From positions 142,829 to 206,828 of the forward strand of contig CAYFWB010000002.1 in the NCBI GenBank assembly GCA_964346765.1: a DNA stretch of 64,000 nt, read 5' to 3'. Every line of letters starts with the position of its first letter. Position 1 is the stretch's first letter. The stretch is from JBGSPQ01 sp964346765 (GTDB lineage Bacteria; Patescibacteriota; Gracilibacteria; UBA1369). The translations under genes were made by a program, and so were the position numbers. Under the pieces are notes generated by a model, which did no database searches, was not told the origin of the DNA, and saw only the letters and a list, made by a program, of their open reading frames with translations. Shown piece after piece: positions 7,955 through 15,738 of the stretch.

Positions 7955-10138
7955 TTATTCGATTTTGGTGAGGGGTGCGATGGAGAGCGCCAGTTTTTTG
8001 AGTCCGTAGCGGGGATTGTCGAAGGCTATGGAGGCGACGCCGCCGGTGACAGCAACCACGGTGCCTTCGCCGAAGCTGTGGTGCTTGACGCGATCGCCGT
8101 CGCGCAGGATTACGGGTTCGGCGTCGCCGTAATCTTCGTAGGGAATCGGAGTGTAATCCATGTCCGATTCTTTAATTTTTCTTATGGATCTGGTAGATCT
8201 TTGATCCGCTTCAAGAAGCTCTTCCGGGATGTCGGCAAAGAATTGTGAAGGTGTGTTTTCCTGCGTTTCACCATAAACCATGCGGCTGTGTGCCCGTAAA
8301 AGATATAATTTTTCGCGCGCCCGCGTTACGGCAACGTACATTAAACGTCTTTCCTCTTCCAATTGTTCTCTTTCCAGTAAGCTTTGCGAGTGAGGCAATA
8401 GGCCTTCTTCCAATCCGATTATGAAAACATAAGGAAATTCAAGCCCCTTGGCGGAATGGATAGTCATTAATGTGACAGAATTTTCCTGATCCTCCATTGA
8501 ATCCACATCCGCGATCAAGGCTATTTCTTCAAGAAAAATGTTTAATGAAAGTCCCGGCTCTATATTGTCATATTTGGATGAAACATTGATAAGTTCGTAA
8601 ATATTTTCAAGTCTGGATTCTCCTTCAACCGTTCCATCGTCGATAAGTTTTTTATATCCCGTATAGTCAAGAACATGTTTTATGATGCCCGAAGCGGTAA
8701 ATTGGGCGTTAACTTTATGCAGTTCTTTGATCAGTTCAACAAATTTCTTAATGATTTCCCTTTTGCCGGGGTTAATCTCTGTAATACTATCAATGTCTTC
8801 CATTGCCTGAAAAAAGGTCAGACTGTTTTTAAACGCGTGAGCCTGAATCGTCTCTATCGTTTTGGCTCCAATTTTTCGTGGCGGTGTATTAATAATTCTA
8901 AAAATACTGACTGAATCGGATGGGTTTTGAATCACCCGTAAATAAGCGACCATATCCTTGATCTCTTTACGTTCGTAAAACTTTATTCCTCCAACTATTC
9001 TGTATGGGATACCATAGCGTAAAAAGGATTCTTCCATAATGCGGGATTGAGCGTTGGTTCTGTATAAAACAACGAAATCTTTATAATTGGGGGCTTCATA
9101 ATAGAGCAATTTGTCTTTAATCTCTTTGCAAACATACCCGGCTTCCGATCTTTCATTATCTAAAACGGTTTCTTTGATTTTTTCTCCTCCCACTTTTTTC
9201 GTCCATAGTTTTTTGTCTTTGCGCTTGACGTTTTTTGAAATGATCGCGTGCGCAGCGTCCAAAATATTTTGCGTAGAACGATAATTTTGCTCCAATAGTA
9301 CTATTCTGGCATCGCTGTAATCTTTTTCAAAATTCAAAATGTTGGTAATGTTGGCTCCCCTGAAACTGTAAATTCCCTGATCCGAGTCACCTATCACGCA
9401 TAAATTTCGGTATTTTTCGGCGAGCAGATTTGTCAAAACGTATTGAGCATGGTTGGTATCCTGGTATTCGTCGATTGAAATGTATTTGAACTTTTCTTGA
9501 TATTGATCCAATACCTTGGGGTCTTTTTTGAACAGTTCAACCGTCTTCATTATGATATCGTCAAAATCAAGGGCGTTATTTTGGTGAAGAGCCTTTTGAT
9601 ATGCGTAATAAACGGTCGCGACTCGTTCAGTGAAAAAGTTATGAACCATGGTTTTTCTGTATTGCTGTGGCGTAATCAGCTCATTCTTTGCTCCGGAAAT
9701 GTAATTTAAAAGAGCTTTTGGTTTGATGCTTTGTTCATCAAAATCCAGGTCGCGAAGAATATGTTTCATTAATATCCGCTGATCCGCCATATCGTAAATA
9801 TTGAACTGGCTTTCGTAGTTTAAGAGATGTATGTGTTTTCTAAGGATTCTTACACAGGTCGCGTGGAAAGTGCCAACCGAAGGAAGTGATGAATCATCGG
9901 TTTGCTTATCCAAAAGTCCGGCTATACGCTTTTTCATTTCATTGGCGGCTTTATTGGTAAAGGTCACAGCCAAAATATTCCAGGGACTTACTCCTTTTTC
10001 TTTGATCAGATAGGCAATTCTGTGTGTAAGCGCGCGGGTTTTACCAGACCCGGCGCCCGCTATGACAAGCATAGGGCCTTTCGCGTGCAAAACAGCTTCT
10101 TTCTGTTTTTCGTTTAATGAATCAAGTATATCTCCCAC
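7955..10138 (-). CDS. pcrA: UvrD/PcrA-type superfamily 1A DNA helicase
   Basis: A 3'-5' DNA helicase of 727 residues, the usual length for PcrA/UvrD, acting in repair and removal of proteins from DNA. Visible are the Q motif LNEKQKEAV, Walker A AGAGSGKT (Lys33), Walker B/motif II DEYQDTN, the glutamine motif GDSDQGIYSFRGA, LEQNYRST (motif IV region), VTLMTIHSAKGLEFP (motif V) and VTRAREKLYLL (motif VI). The C-terminal tail contains VKHHSFGEGTVV, the Tudor-like segment by which PcrA contacts RNA polymerase. It is divergent from the gene at 10243 and has its own promoter with a leader of about 45 bases. Confidence 0.95.
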   Translation of the reverse strand: MGDILDSLNEKQKEAVLHAKGPMLVIAGAGSGKTRALTHRIAYLIKEKGVSPWNILAVTFTNKAANEMKKRIAGLLDKQTDDSSLPSVGTFHATCVRILRKHIHLLNYESQFNIYDMADQRILMKHILRDLDFDEQSIKPKALLNYISGAKNELITPQQYRKTMVHNFFTERVATVYYAYQKALHQNNALDFDDIIMKTVELFKKDPKVLDQYQEKFKYISIDEYQDTNHAQYVLTNLLAEKYRNLCVIGDSDQGIYSFRGANITNILNFEKDYSDARIVLLEQNYRSTQNILDAAHAIISKNVKRKDKKLWTKKVGGEKIKETVLDNERSEAGYVCKEIKDKLLYYEAPNYKDFVVLYRTNAQSRIMEESFLRYGIPYRIVGGIKFYERKEIKDMVAYLRVIQNPSDSVSIFRIINTPPRKIGAKTIETIQAHAFKNSLTFFQAMEDIDSITEINPGKREIIKKFVELIKELHKVNAQFTASGIIKHVLDYTGYKKLIDDGTVEGESRLENIYELINVSSKYDNIEPGLSLNIFLEEIALIADVDSMEDQENSVTLMTIHSAKGLEFPYVFIIGLEEGLLPHSQSLLEREQLEEERRLMYVAVTRAREKLYLLRAHSRMVYGETQENTPSQFFADIPEELLEADQRSTRSIRKIKESDMDYTPIPYEDYGDAEPVILRDGDRVKHHSFGEGTVVAVTGGVASIAFDNPRYGLKKLALSIAPLTKIE

Positions 10139-10169
10139 AAATTAATTATTTGCTAATATTTTTAGCCTC

Positions 10170-10197
10170 TTGACAATAAGAGTGAAAATATTATATC
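10170..10197 (+). promoter_or_regulatory. Probable promoter of the 10243 gene
   Basis: A perfect TTGACA (10170-10175), then a 16-base spacer and TATATC (10192-10197). The -10 element is imperfect and overlaps the -10 of the oppositely directed pcrA promoter, so the two promoters probably compete. Confidence 0.45.
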
Positions 10198-10217
10198 TTT
10201 CTCACCTTTTTATTCAA
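10190..10217 (-). promoter_or_regulatory. Promoter of pcrA
   Basis: On the minus strand, TTGAAT (10217-10212), 16-base spacer, TATAAT (10195-10190). Predicted start of transcription is near 10183. Confidence 0.65.
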
Positions 10218-10242
10218 TACAAAATTTAATAAGCAGAAAAAT

Positions 10243-11073
10243 ATGGATAGAATTAATAGACCAAAAAAAGGTGTAAACCGAGTGATTGATTTTAACGCTA
10301 AAAAAATTCTTAAAAGATCAGAAGAAGATGTAAATACAAGAGACCTGCGTGACGTTCAATTTAATTTACACCAAAAGACCAATTTAATAATAGATGGGCT
10401 GGACAGACCTGCTAAACTTGCGGGTCAGTCATCAATACCACCAAGAGCTGAGCCTAAAGGCACAGTTTATAAATTGAGCAGAGCTTCGGGTCCCGTTAAA
10501 AAAACCAGAACAGCAAGACCTAAAGTCAGACCCGCAAGAAGGGAACATGACGGTATTATTGCGGACCCGGCGGAAAGAGAGATGGTAAAGTCGATTTCCG
10601 GCGGTGAAATTAGTGAAACTAATTTAAGAGCACGACAATTGGCTGAAAAAAGAGCAGGAGATAATGGCAGTCTGGGAGTTTATCGAATCTATGAAACTAT
10701 TAAGAGTACTCTTCCAGAACAAGCTTCAATGGAATATATCAGTAATGACGAGAGAATGGAAAAACTTGCCGAAAGAATTAAAAACGCTGTCAGAGAACTG
10801 CAGGATTTGTCTAATCAATTGCAAACGGATGAGGGTAAAGAAATGTTTGGAGACAATGATCCAAGAGACATCAGGCTTTTTAACGCGGTAGCTTCTATTC
10901 TGATTAGAATATGGGGGCACAACGCGCAAAATAAGCTTGATGATTTTAGAGTAAATTCTATGATTCAGTTGATTCGTGATGGTGAGCCCGCCTGGAGAAA
11001 ACTGATCGATATTCTGGTTGAATGGGAAAGAGTCAGACCTCAAATTGGAAGAGGCAGCTGGGGCCGCAAATAA
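10243..11073 (+). CDS. Hypothetical protein, basic N-terminal half and helical C-terminal half
   Basis: I do not recognise this 276-residue protein. Residues 1-110 are rich in Arg, Lys and Pro with low predicted order (for example KKTRTARPKVRPARRE), while residues 115-276 look mostly alpha-helical with several Trp residues near the end. There is no signal peptide or membrane segment, so it is probably cytoplasmic; the basic charge could suit nucleic-acid binding, which is inference. It is transcribed divergently from pcrA with overlapping promoters and ends 5 bases before the convergent L,D-transpeptidase stop. The ATG follows an A-rich stretch without a Shine-Dalgarno sequence. Confidence 0.7.
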   Translation: MDRINRPKKGVNRVIDFNAKKILKRSEEDVNTRDLRDVQFNLHQKTNLIIDGLDRPAKLAGQSSIPPRAEPKGTVYKLSRASGPVKKTRTARPKVRPARREHDGIIADPAEREMVKSISGGEISETNLRARQLAEKRAGDNGSLGVYRIYETIKSTLPEQASMEYISNDERMEKLAERIKNAVRELQDLSNQLQTDEGKEMFGDNDPRDIRLFNAVASILIRIWGHNAQNKLDDFRVNSMIQLIRDGEPAWRKLIDILVEWERVRPQIGRGSWGRK

Positions 11074-11077
11074 ATTC

Positions 11078-12265
11078 TTACCAATATACGTTTACGGTAG
11101 TTCCGATATCAGCGAAATTATAGGCGAATTCGGCGTCCTCGGGAAGCAATCTGATACAGCCGTGGCTTCTTCTGGTGCCAATATGATTTAGAGCTTCTCT
11201 CCAGAAGACACCGTTGTCATTGGCAAGGCTCGGTAAGGCGTGGATGCCATATCCGCCCGCCCTGTAAGTCATCCACTTGGGCATAATGTAATGCGGCCAG
11301 CTTCCGGCCACGCGCACTTCCTGTTTGTGGGAGATTTGTGTCGTGCCTATCGGGGTAGGCGTTCTGGTTGTACCCGTTGATATGGGGAACTTTCTGATTA
11401 CCATGTCACCGATTTTCAGCAACATTTTTTGTTTGGAGATTGAGACATCGATCTTTTTATCACTTTCAATGTTTAGCCCGGTAAGATCTCCGCTGTATTC
11501 GATATATTTTAGAAGGCCTTTTTTGGCCAAGTCCAAATATCCTTCACCGATTCTTGTATCCGCATGTAGTCGAGCATTATCAAGCCATGTTACATTTTCG
11601 ATAACTGGTGTGAAAATTTCTCTTAAATACATGTCTTTTTCGGGCGCTCTGCTCCAAAATCTGAATACAGCCAGTTCATTCGGGTCTACTCTTTTGCTTT
11701 CCATTAAAATTCTGTTTTCGCCAAGCCAACCGCTTTCCCACAGCAGGTCGTCCGTGAACAGTTCGCTTGTTCTGTCTCTTTCTTTATCGGTTCCGAGACT
11801 TGTAATAAGGTAAGGGCAACCGCTGTCTGCGGAAAACCATGGTGTGTTACCGGTATTTTTTACGTAAATAAGAGTTTCAAAAATTTCTCCTTTGGCTACT
11901 ACACCTTTTTTTCTAACTGCAACAAATTTTGCGTCGTAAAAAGGTTTTTCCGGCATTACAAACCGGCAGGTAAATTTTTCGGTCTGTTTTTGATTAGTTT
12001 CTGATGTTTGCTGATTCTTATTATTTTGATCATTTGTTCCAGATTGTGCGGCTTTTTCAGCCTTGTCATTGATTGTCTTGATATCCTTTTGTTCGACTGC
12101 TTGCTCTTGGTTTTGACTCTCACTTTGATCGTCATTTTCAAAAATGTTTGCGGTCAAATCCAAAGGTAGACGAGGGACACCTTGAGCGGCTGAAATTTGA
12201 GGAACAATTAAGAACATTAAAACCAATAGCACCGAAAACCTTAGGAGCGCTTTTTGTTTTTTCAT
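11078..12265 (-). CDS. L,D-transpeptidase (YkuD domain), exported
   Basis: A 395-residue envelope protein that should make 3-3 or lipoprotein cross-links in peptidoglycan. The N-terminal hydrophobic segment (about residues 9-27) looks like a signal peptide or membrane anchor ending near AAQG. A Gln/Asn-rich linker (about 35-95) precedes a middle beta-rich domain, and the C-terminal YkuD catalytic domain (about 250-395) contains the active-site motif SHGCIRL with the nucleophilic Cys near residue 370 and an upstream HALPS histidine. Family hallmarks are intact. The middle domain (about 95-245, containing WFSADSGCPY) is unrecognised. It has its own strong promoter at 12296-12323. Confidence 0.9.
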   Translation of the reverse strand: MKKQKALLRFSVLLVLMFLIVPQISAAQGVPRLPLDLTANIFENDDQSESQNQEQAVEQKDIKTINDKAEKAAQSGTNDQNNKNQQTSETNQKQTEKFTCRFVMPEKPFYDAKFVAVRKKGVVAKGEIFETLIYVKNTGNTPWFSADSGCPYLITSLGTDKERDRTSELFTDDLLWESGWLGENRILMESKRVDPNELAVFRFWSRAPEKDMYLREIFTPVIENVTWLDNARLHADTRIGEGYLDLAKKGLLKYIEYSGDLTGLNIESDKKIDVSISKQKMLLKIGDMVIRKFPISTGTTRTPTPIGTTQISHKQEVRVAGSWPHYIMPKWMTYRAGGYGIHALPSLANDNGVFWREALNHIGTRRSHGCIRLLPEDAEFAYNFADIGTTVNVYW

Positions 12266-12295
12266 GTCTGTTTTGATAATTTGTATATTCGATAA

Positions 12296-12323
12296 ATTAT
12301 AACATACTTTTTATGTTGGTCAA
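12296..12323 (-). promoter_or_regulatory. Promoter of the L,D-transpeptidase gene
   Basis: Minus strand TTGACC (12323-12318), 16-base spacer, TATAAT (12301-12296), about 30 bases before the start codon. Confidence 0.7.
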
Positions 12324-12354
12324 AGAAGTAATCCTCTATAAAATGCGGAATATG

Positions 12355-12801
12355 CTATTTCAACAACTTTTGAAGCTCGTTTCTGAAAGTTTCTATATCT
12401 TTAAAATGTCTGTAAACAGAGGCAAACCTTATGTAAGCAACTTCGTCCAGTCTCTTTAAACGATCCATTACACCCTCACCTATGCGGGTTGCGGAAATTT
12501 CCCTTCCTTCAGATGACCATTTTTCCTCCAATTCATTTAATAGTTGGTTAATCTGATCTTCAGTTACCGGACGCTTTTCGCAAGCTTTCCAGATTCCGTT
12601 TTCAAGCTTTCTGCGATCGTATGTTTCACGTGAATTGTCCTTTTTCACAACCAAAAAGTTTGTGCCCTCCACTCTTTCAAATGTGGTGAATCTGTAATTA
12701 CACTGACTGCATTTTCTGCGTCTTCTTATTTCTCTTTGTTCGTTGGTTTCTCTCGAGTCGATTACTCGTGTTTCCGGATTCTTACATTTTGGACAGATCA
12801 T
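12355..12801 (-). CDS. nrdR: Transcriptional repressor NrdR
   Basis: A 148-residue repressor of ribonucleotide reductase genes that senses ATP/dATP. The N-terminal zinc ribbon has Cys3/Cys6 and Cys31/Cys34 flanking a basic RRRRK stretch, followed by the ATP-cone domain (about residues 49-139: VVKKDNSRETYDRRKL onward). The length matches the family. It overlaps the upstream dgt gene by 4 bases, so the two are translationally coupled. No nrd operon lies in this window, so its targets must be elsewhere. Identification is secure. Confidence 0.96.
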   Translation of the reverse strand: MICPKCKNPETRVIDSRETNEQREIRRRRKCSQCNYRFTTFERVEGTNFLVVKKDNSRETYDRRKLENGIWKACEKRPVTEDQINQLLNELEEKWSSEGREISATRIGEGVMDRLKRLDEVAYIRFASVYRHFKDIETFRNELQKLLK

Positions 12802-13955
12802 AGTGAAATTTTAAAATATGTTTCCTCCGCGTAATGGTCTGTCATTCCGGCAATATAATCTTTTACCACAACCTCGGGTTTTTCTCCAAATTCTATGAGT
12901 CTTTGATATATTTTCGGCATTTCTTTTTGATTAGACAAAAAATGATTAAATAACGCTCGTATAATTTTTTTGCCTTTATCAATTTGAGTAGACACTTTTT
13001 CATGATTATAAAAATTGCGCAATAAAAAACCGCGAATCTCAAGTATTCGAGAATTTAATTCGGAACTGAAGGTAACGAGTTTTCCTTTATACGTCTTAAC
13101 TTTTTCAATACTGTCAATGTTATTGGATAGTAGTATTTGTTGAGTATTAAGCTGTAAATCCATAATCATTCCACTAATCATTTTACTTATAACCCTGTCG
13201 CGATATCTGTTCATGCTCTCCTCATCATTTTTTGACAAAGTAAGTCCATACTGATTAATCGCTTTTTCTTCGGCCCCCCGCCACAGTTTAAATTCCGATA
13301 CCTGCTCAAAACTTAAAAGGCCGGATCTTAAGCCGTCATCCAGGTCGTGATTGATATAGGCTATTTCGTCCGCGGAGTCCGCTACCTGAGCTTCCAGGTG
13401 CGGATAATGCTCAAAGCTACTGAATGTTTGATAATGGCGTGGATTATGCTTTAACATTCCGTCCAGAACTTCTTTACTGACGTTCAATCCATCGTAATTC
13501 GGGTATACACGCTCCAGCTTTTCGAGAATGCGACTGCTCTGTTCGTTATGTTCAAAATTTAGTCCGTAGTCACTCATTATTTCATCCAATTCATCTTCTC
13601 CGCCGTGCCCGAAAGGGGTGTGTCCCATGTCGTGAGCCAGCGAAATTGCTTCGGCCAGGTCTTGATTAAGACCCAATGTTCTGGAAAGGCCGCGCGCTAT
13701 TTGTGACACCTCTATGGTGTGGGTAAGGCGATCACGGTAGTGATCGCCGAAATAGGCCACAAACACCTGTGTTTTGGCTCGCAGTCTTCTGAATGACTTG
13801 CTGTGCAAAATTCTGTCTCTGTCTCTTTGAAAAGGCAGCCTGTATTCATCTTCGGCTTCGTCATAAACTCTGCCCACCGTGTCCATGCTTCTTATCGCGT
13901 ATGGTGCCAGCACTGCACTTTCTTCTTTTTCCAGACGTGCGCGGGTCTTGATCAT
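12798..13955 (-). CDS. dgt: Deoxyguanosinetriphosphate triphosphohydrolase-like HD protein
   Basis: A 385-residue member of the dNTP triphosphohydrolase family, which cleaves dNTPs to nucleoside plus tripolyphosphate. It shows the family start RDRDRILHSKSFRRLRAKTQVF in two parts (RDRDRILHS and FRRLRAKTQVF), the metal-binding HD residues in RLTHTIEVSQIARG and LAHDMGHTPFGHGG (about residues 107-120), then HNPRHYQT and ADSADEIAYINHDLDDGL. It is the type-2 dGTPase-like subgroup, shorter than E. coli Dgt, so exact substrate is uncertain. The ATGA overlap with nrdR suggests co-expression of dNTP degradation and dNTP-synthesis repression. Confidence 0.93.
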   Translation of the reverse strand: MIKTRARLEKEESAVLAPYAIRSMDTVGRVYDEAEDEYRLPFQRDRDRILHSKSFRRLRAKTQVFVAYFGDHYRDRLTHTIEVSQIARGLSRTLGLNQDLAEAISLAHDMGHTPFGHGGEDELDEIMSDYGLNFEHNEQSSRILEKLERVYPNYDGLNVSKEVLDGMLKHNPRHYQTFSSFEHYPHLEAQVADSADEIAYINHDLDDGLRSGLLSFEQVSEFKLWRGAEEKAINQYGLTLSKNDEESMNRYRDRVISKMISGMIMDLQLNTQQILLSNNIDSIEKVKTYKGKLVTFSSELNSRILEIRGFLLRNFYNHEKVSTQIDKGKKIIRALFNHFLSNQKEMPKIYQRLIEFGEKPEVVVKDYIAGMTDHYAEETYFKISL

Positions 13956-14027
13956 TGTTTTTAGTTAGTCATCACCAGATTAACTCAACTATACCCATGA
14001 GTCTATATACATTGCTTTAAGGCGATT

Positions 14028-14056
14028 TTTGCAATACAGATTTTTTAATCTATAAT
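14028..14056 (+). promoter_or_regulatory. Promoter of the Xer-type recombinase gene
   Basis: TTTGCA (14028-14033), 17-base spacer, TATAAT (14051-14056), 19 bases before the ATG, giving a short leader of about 13 bases. Confidence 0.55.
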
Positions 14057-14075
14057 AATTGTATAAATCGATCTT

Positions 14076-14990
14076 ATGAAACTGAGAAAAACCGTTGATA
14101 AATTTCTGGAGCATGCCGAAGTGGCCAAAAATCAATCACAAAAAACTATAGAAAATTATCATCATTACCTTAAACGTTTTTGCGATTGGGCCGGGGACAT
14201 GACTTTAAAACAGATCACGCTTGAAAAAATTCAAAATTTTCGTCTGCATCTGAATCGTTTAAAAAATGAAAAGGGTGAGCAATTGTTGAGTATAAAAACG
14301 CAAAATTATCATATTATAGCGCTGAGGGCTTTTTTAAAGTGGTGCATCAAGAATGATCATGACACACTGGTTCCGGAGAAAATCGACCTAATCAAGATTC
14401 CGGAAAGGTCGGTTGAATACCTGAAAAGAGATGAACTTGAAAGGCTGTTTGAAACAGTCAAAGGCAAGGATATCAGGGCTCTGAGAGACAAGGCGATTTT
14501 GGAAACTTTGTATTCCACCGGTCTTCGAGTAAGTGAACTTACTTCTTTGAACAGAGATCAAGTGGATCTGGAGAGACTTGAATTTATGGTCAGAGGTAAG
14601 GGTAAAAAGAATCGAATAGTTTTTTTAAGCGATAGGGCCGCGGAGGCTATAGGTGAATATTTAACTTTCAGAGATGATAATTTTAAACCGCTTTTTCTGA
14701 ATTACGGTAGGGGTCGAAAGACTGATGATGTGTTGAATGATGAGAAAAGGAGGTTAAGTACGGTGATGATTCAATATCTTGTAAGGAAATATGCCAGAGA
14801 AGCGGGAATAATAAAGAAAGTCACTCCTCACGTTTTACGTCATTCGTTCGCGACCGAATTGCTGATTAACGGCGCTGATATCAGATCGGTGCAGGAAATG
14901 CTGGGGCACTCCTCTATTACGACCACCCAAATATATACACATCTTACCAATCAAAGGTTAAAGGATATTCACGAAAAATTTCATCACTAA
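14076..14990 (+). CDS. Tyrosine recombinase, XerC/XerD type
   Basis: A 304-residue site-specific recombinase, the length of XerC/D, likely acting on chromosome dimers. The N-terminal SAM-like core-binding domain covers about residues 1-110; the catalytic domain contains the first Arg in LYSTGLRVSE (about 152), a Lys in the VRGKGKKNR hairpin, the HxLRH box HVLRHSFATE (about 252), and GHSSITTTQIYTH with the nucleophilic Tyr near residue 288. All catalytic residues are present. It stands alone, next to ftsE rather than to phage genes, so housekeeping function is more likely than an integrase. Only one Xer is seen here, so a single-recombinase system is possible. Confidence 0.92.
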   Translation: MKLRKTVDKFLEHAEVAKNQSQKTIENYHHYLKRFCDWAGDMTLKQITLEKIQNFRLHLNRLKNEKGEQLLSIKTQNYHIIALRAFLKWCIKNDHDTLVPEKIDLIKIPERSVEYLKRDELERLFETVKGKDIRALRDKAILETLYSTGLRVSELTSLNRDQVDLERLEFMVRGKGKKNRIVFLSDRAAEAIGEYLTFRDDNFKPLFLNYGRGRKTDDVLNDEKRRLSTVMIQYLVRKYAREAGIIKKVTPHVLRHSFATELLINGADIRSVQEMLGHSSITTTQIYTHLTNQRLKDIHEKFHH

Positions 14991-14998
14991 GGCCCGAC

Positions 14999-15028
14999 TT
15001 GATAAAACGGGTAAGTTTGATTTATATT
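14999..15028 (+). promoter_or_regulatory. Promoter of ftsE
   Basis: TTGATA (14999-15004), 18-base spacer, TATATT (15023-15028). The -10 overlaps a 17-bp palindrome at 15026-15042. Confidence 0.5.
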
Positions 15029-15042
15029 TAAGTCACTTAAAT
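15026..15042. promoter_or_regulatory. Palindromic operator candidate at the ftsE start site
   Basis: ATTTAAGT and ACTTAAAT are perfect inverted repeats around a single C. The site covers the end of the -10 element and the predicted transcription start of ftsE, a common position for a repressor site. Low GC means chance cannot be excluded. Confidence 0.35.
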
Positions 15043-15048
15043 TTTTTT

Positions 15049-15726
15049 ATGATTGTTTTTGATAAAGTTTCAAAAAAGTATGGTAAAACCAAGGTTCTGG
15101 ATAATGTTGATCTGCAAATTGAGGCAGGTGAATTTGTTTCGGTGATAGGTCCTTCGGGTGCTGGGAAATCCACAATGATGCATCTTTTGATCGGTGCGGA
15201 TAATGTTGCTTCGGGCAATATTGAAGTTGACGGTTATATTGTCAATCAGATGAATGACAAACAAATGCAGTATTACCGCAGGAGGATAGGTGTTGTTTTT
15301 CAGGATTATAAATTGCTGGCACAAAAAAACGTTCAGGAAAACGTGGCTTTCGCGCTTGAAGTATGCGGATGGGAAAGAGCCGAAATTAAGAAAAAAACCT
15401 TGGAAGTGCTTTCAAAAGTTGGATTGAGTAAAAAAACAAGACAGTTTCCTTATCAGCTTTCGGGTGGAGAGAAGCAAAGGCTGGCGATCGCGAGAGCGCT
15501 TGTGCATGATCCTAATTTGATTATTGCAGATGAACCTACGGGTAATCTTGATCCGGACACGGCCAAGGATATTATTCACCTGCTACTGGATATTAATAAA
15601 GAATGCACAACGGTTATTGTCACGACCCACAACAGAGAGCTTGTTAATTATATGAAAAGAAGGGTTGTTTCATTGGAGGATGGCAAGATTGTGAGTGACA
15701 GGACATACAGCGGATATAATAAATAA
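15049..15726 (+). CDS. ftsE: Cell division ABC transporter ATP-binding protein FtsE
   Basis: A 225-residue ABC ATPase, the size of FtsE, which with membrane partner FtsX controls peptidoglycan hydrolases at the septum. Walker A GPSGAGKST (about residues 34-42), Q-loop in VVFQDYKLL, signature LSGGEKQRLAIARAL (about 137-151), Walker B LIIADEPTGNLDP and the switch His in TTHNRE are all intact. ADEPTGNLDP is typical of the FtsE/LolD/MacB clade. The next gene is purM, not ftsX, and no ftsX is in the window, so the assignment rests on sequence only; a LolD/MacB-like partner is possible. Confidence 0.85.
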   Translation: MIVFDKVSKKYGKTKVLDNVDLQIEAGEFVSVIGPSGAGKSTMMHLLIGADNVASGNIEVDGYIVNQMNDKQMQYYRRRIGVVFQDYKLLAQKNVQENVAFALEVCGWERAEIKKKTLEVLSKVGLSKKTRQFPYQLSGGEKQRLAIARALVHDPNLIIADEPTGNLDPDTAKDIIHLLLDINKECTTVIVTTHNRELVNYMKRRVVSLEDGKIVSDRTYSGYNK

Positions 15727-15738
15727 TTTTTTTTAAAT

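Noticed and set aside
7922..8248. Plus-strand open frame of 108 codons over the pcrA 3' end
   Set aside because: It is antisense to conserved PcrA sequence, has unusual composition and no family resemblance.
10190..10217. Second copy of the recA operator in the pcrA promoter
   Set aside because: Only the half-site GGTGAG is present; the second half is at a different spacing, so I do not count it.
12928..12993. TAGACA copies in dgt as part of the motif array system
   Set aside because: Two isolated hexamers are within random expectation for 64 kb and are not paired or clustered.
14076..14990. Phage or integrative-element integrase
   Set aside because: Length and motifs are of XerC/D, with no phage genes, att-like repeats or tRNA end adjacent.
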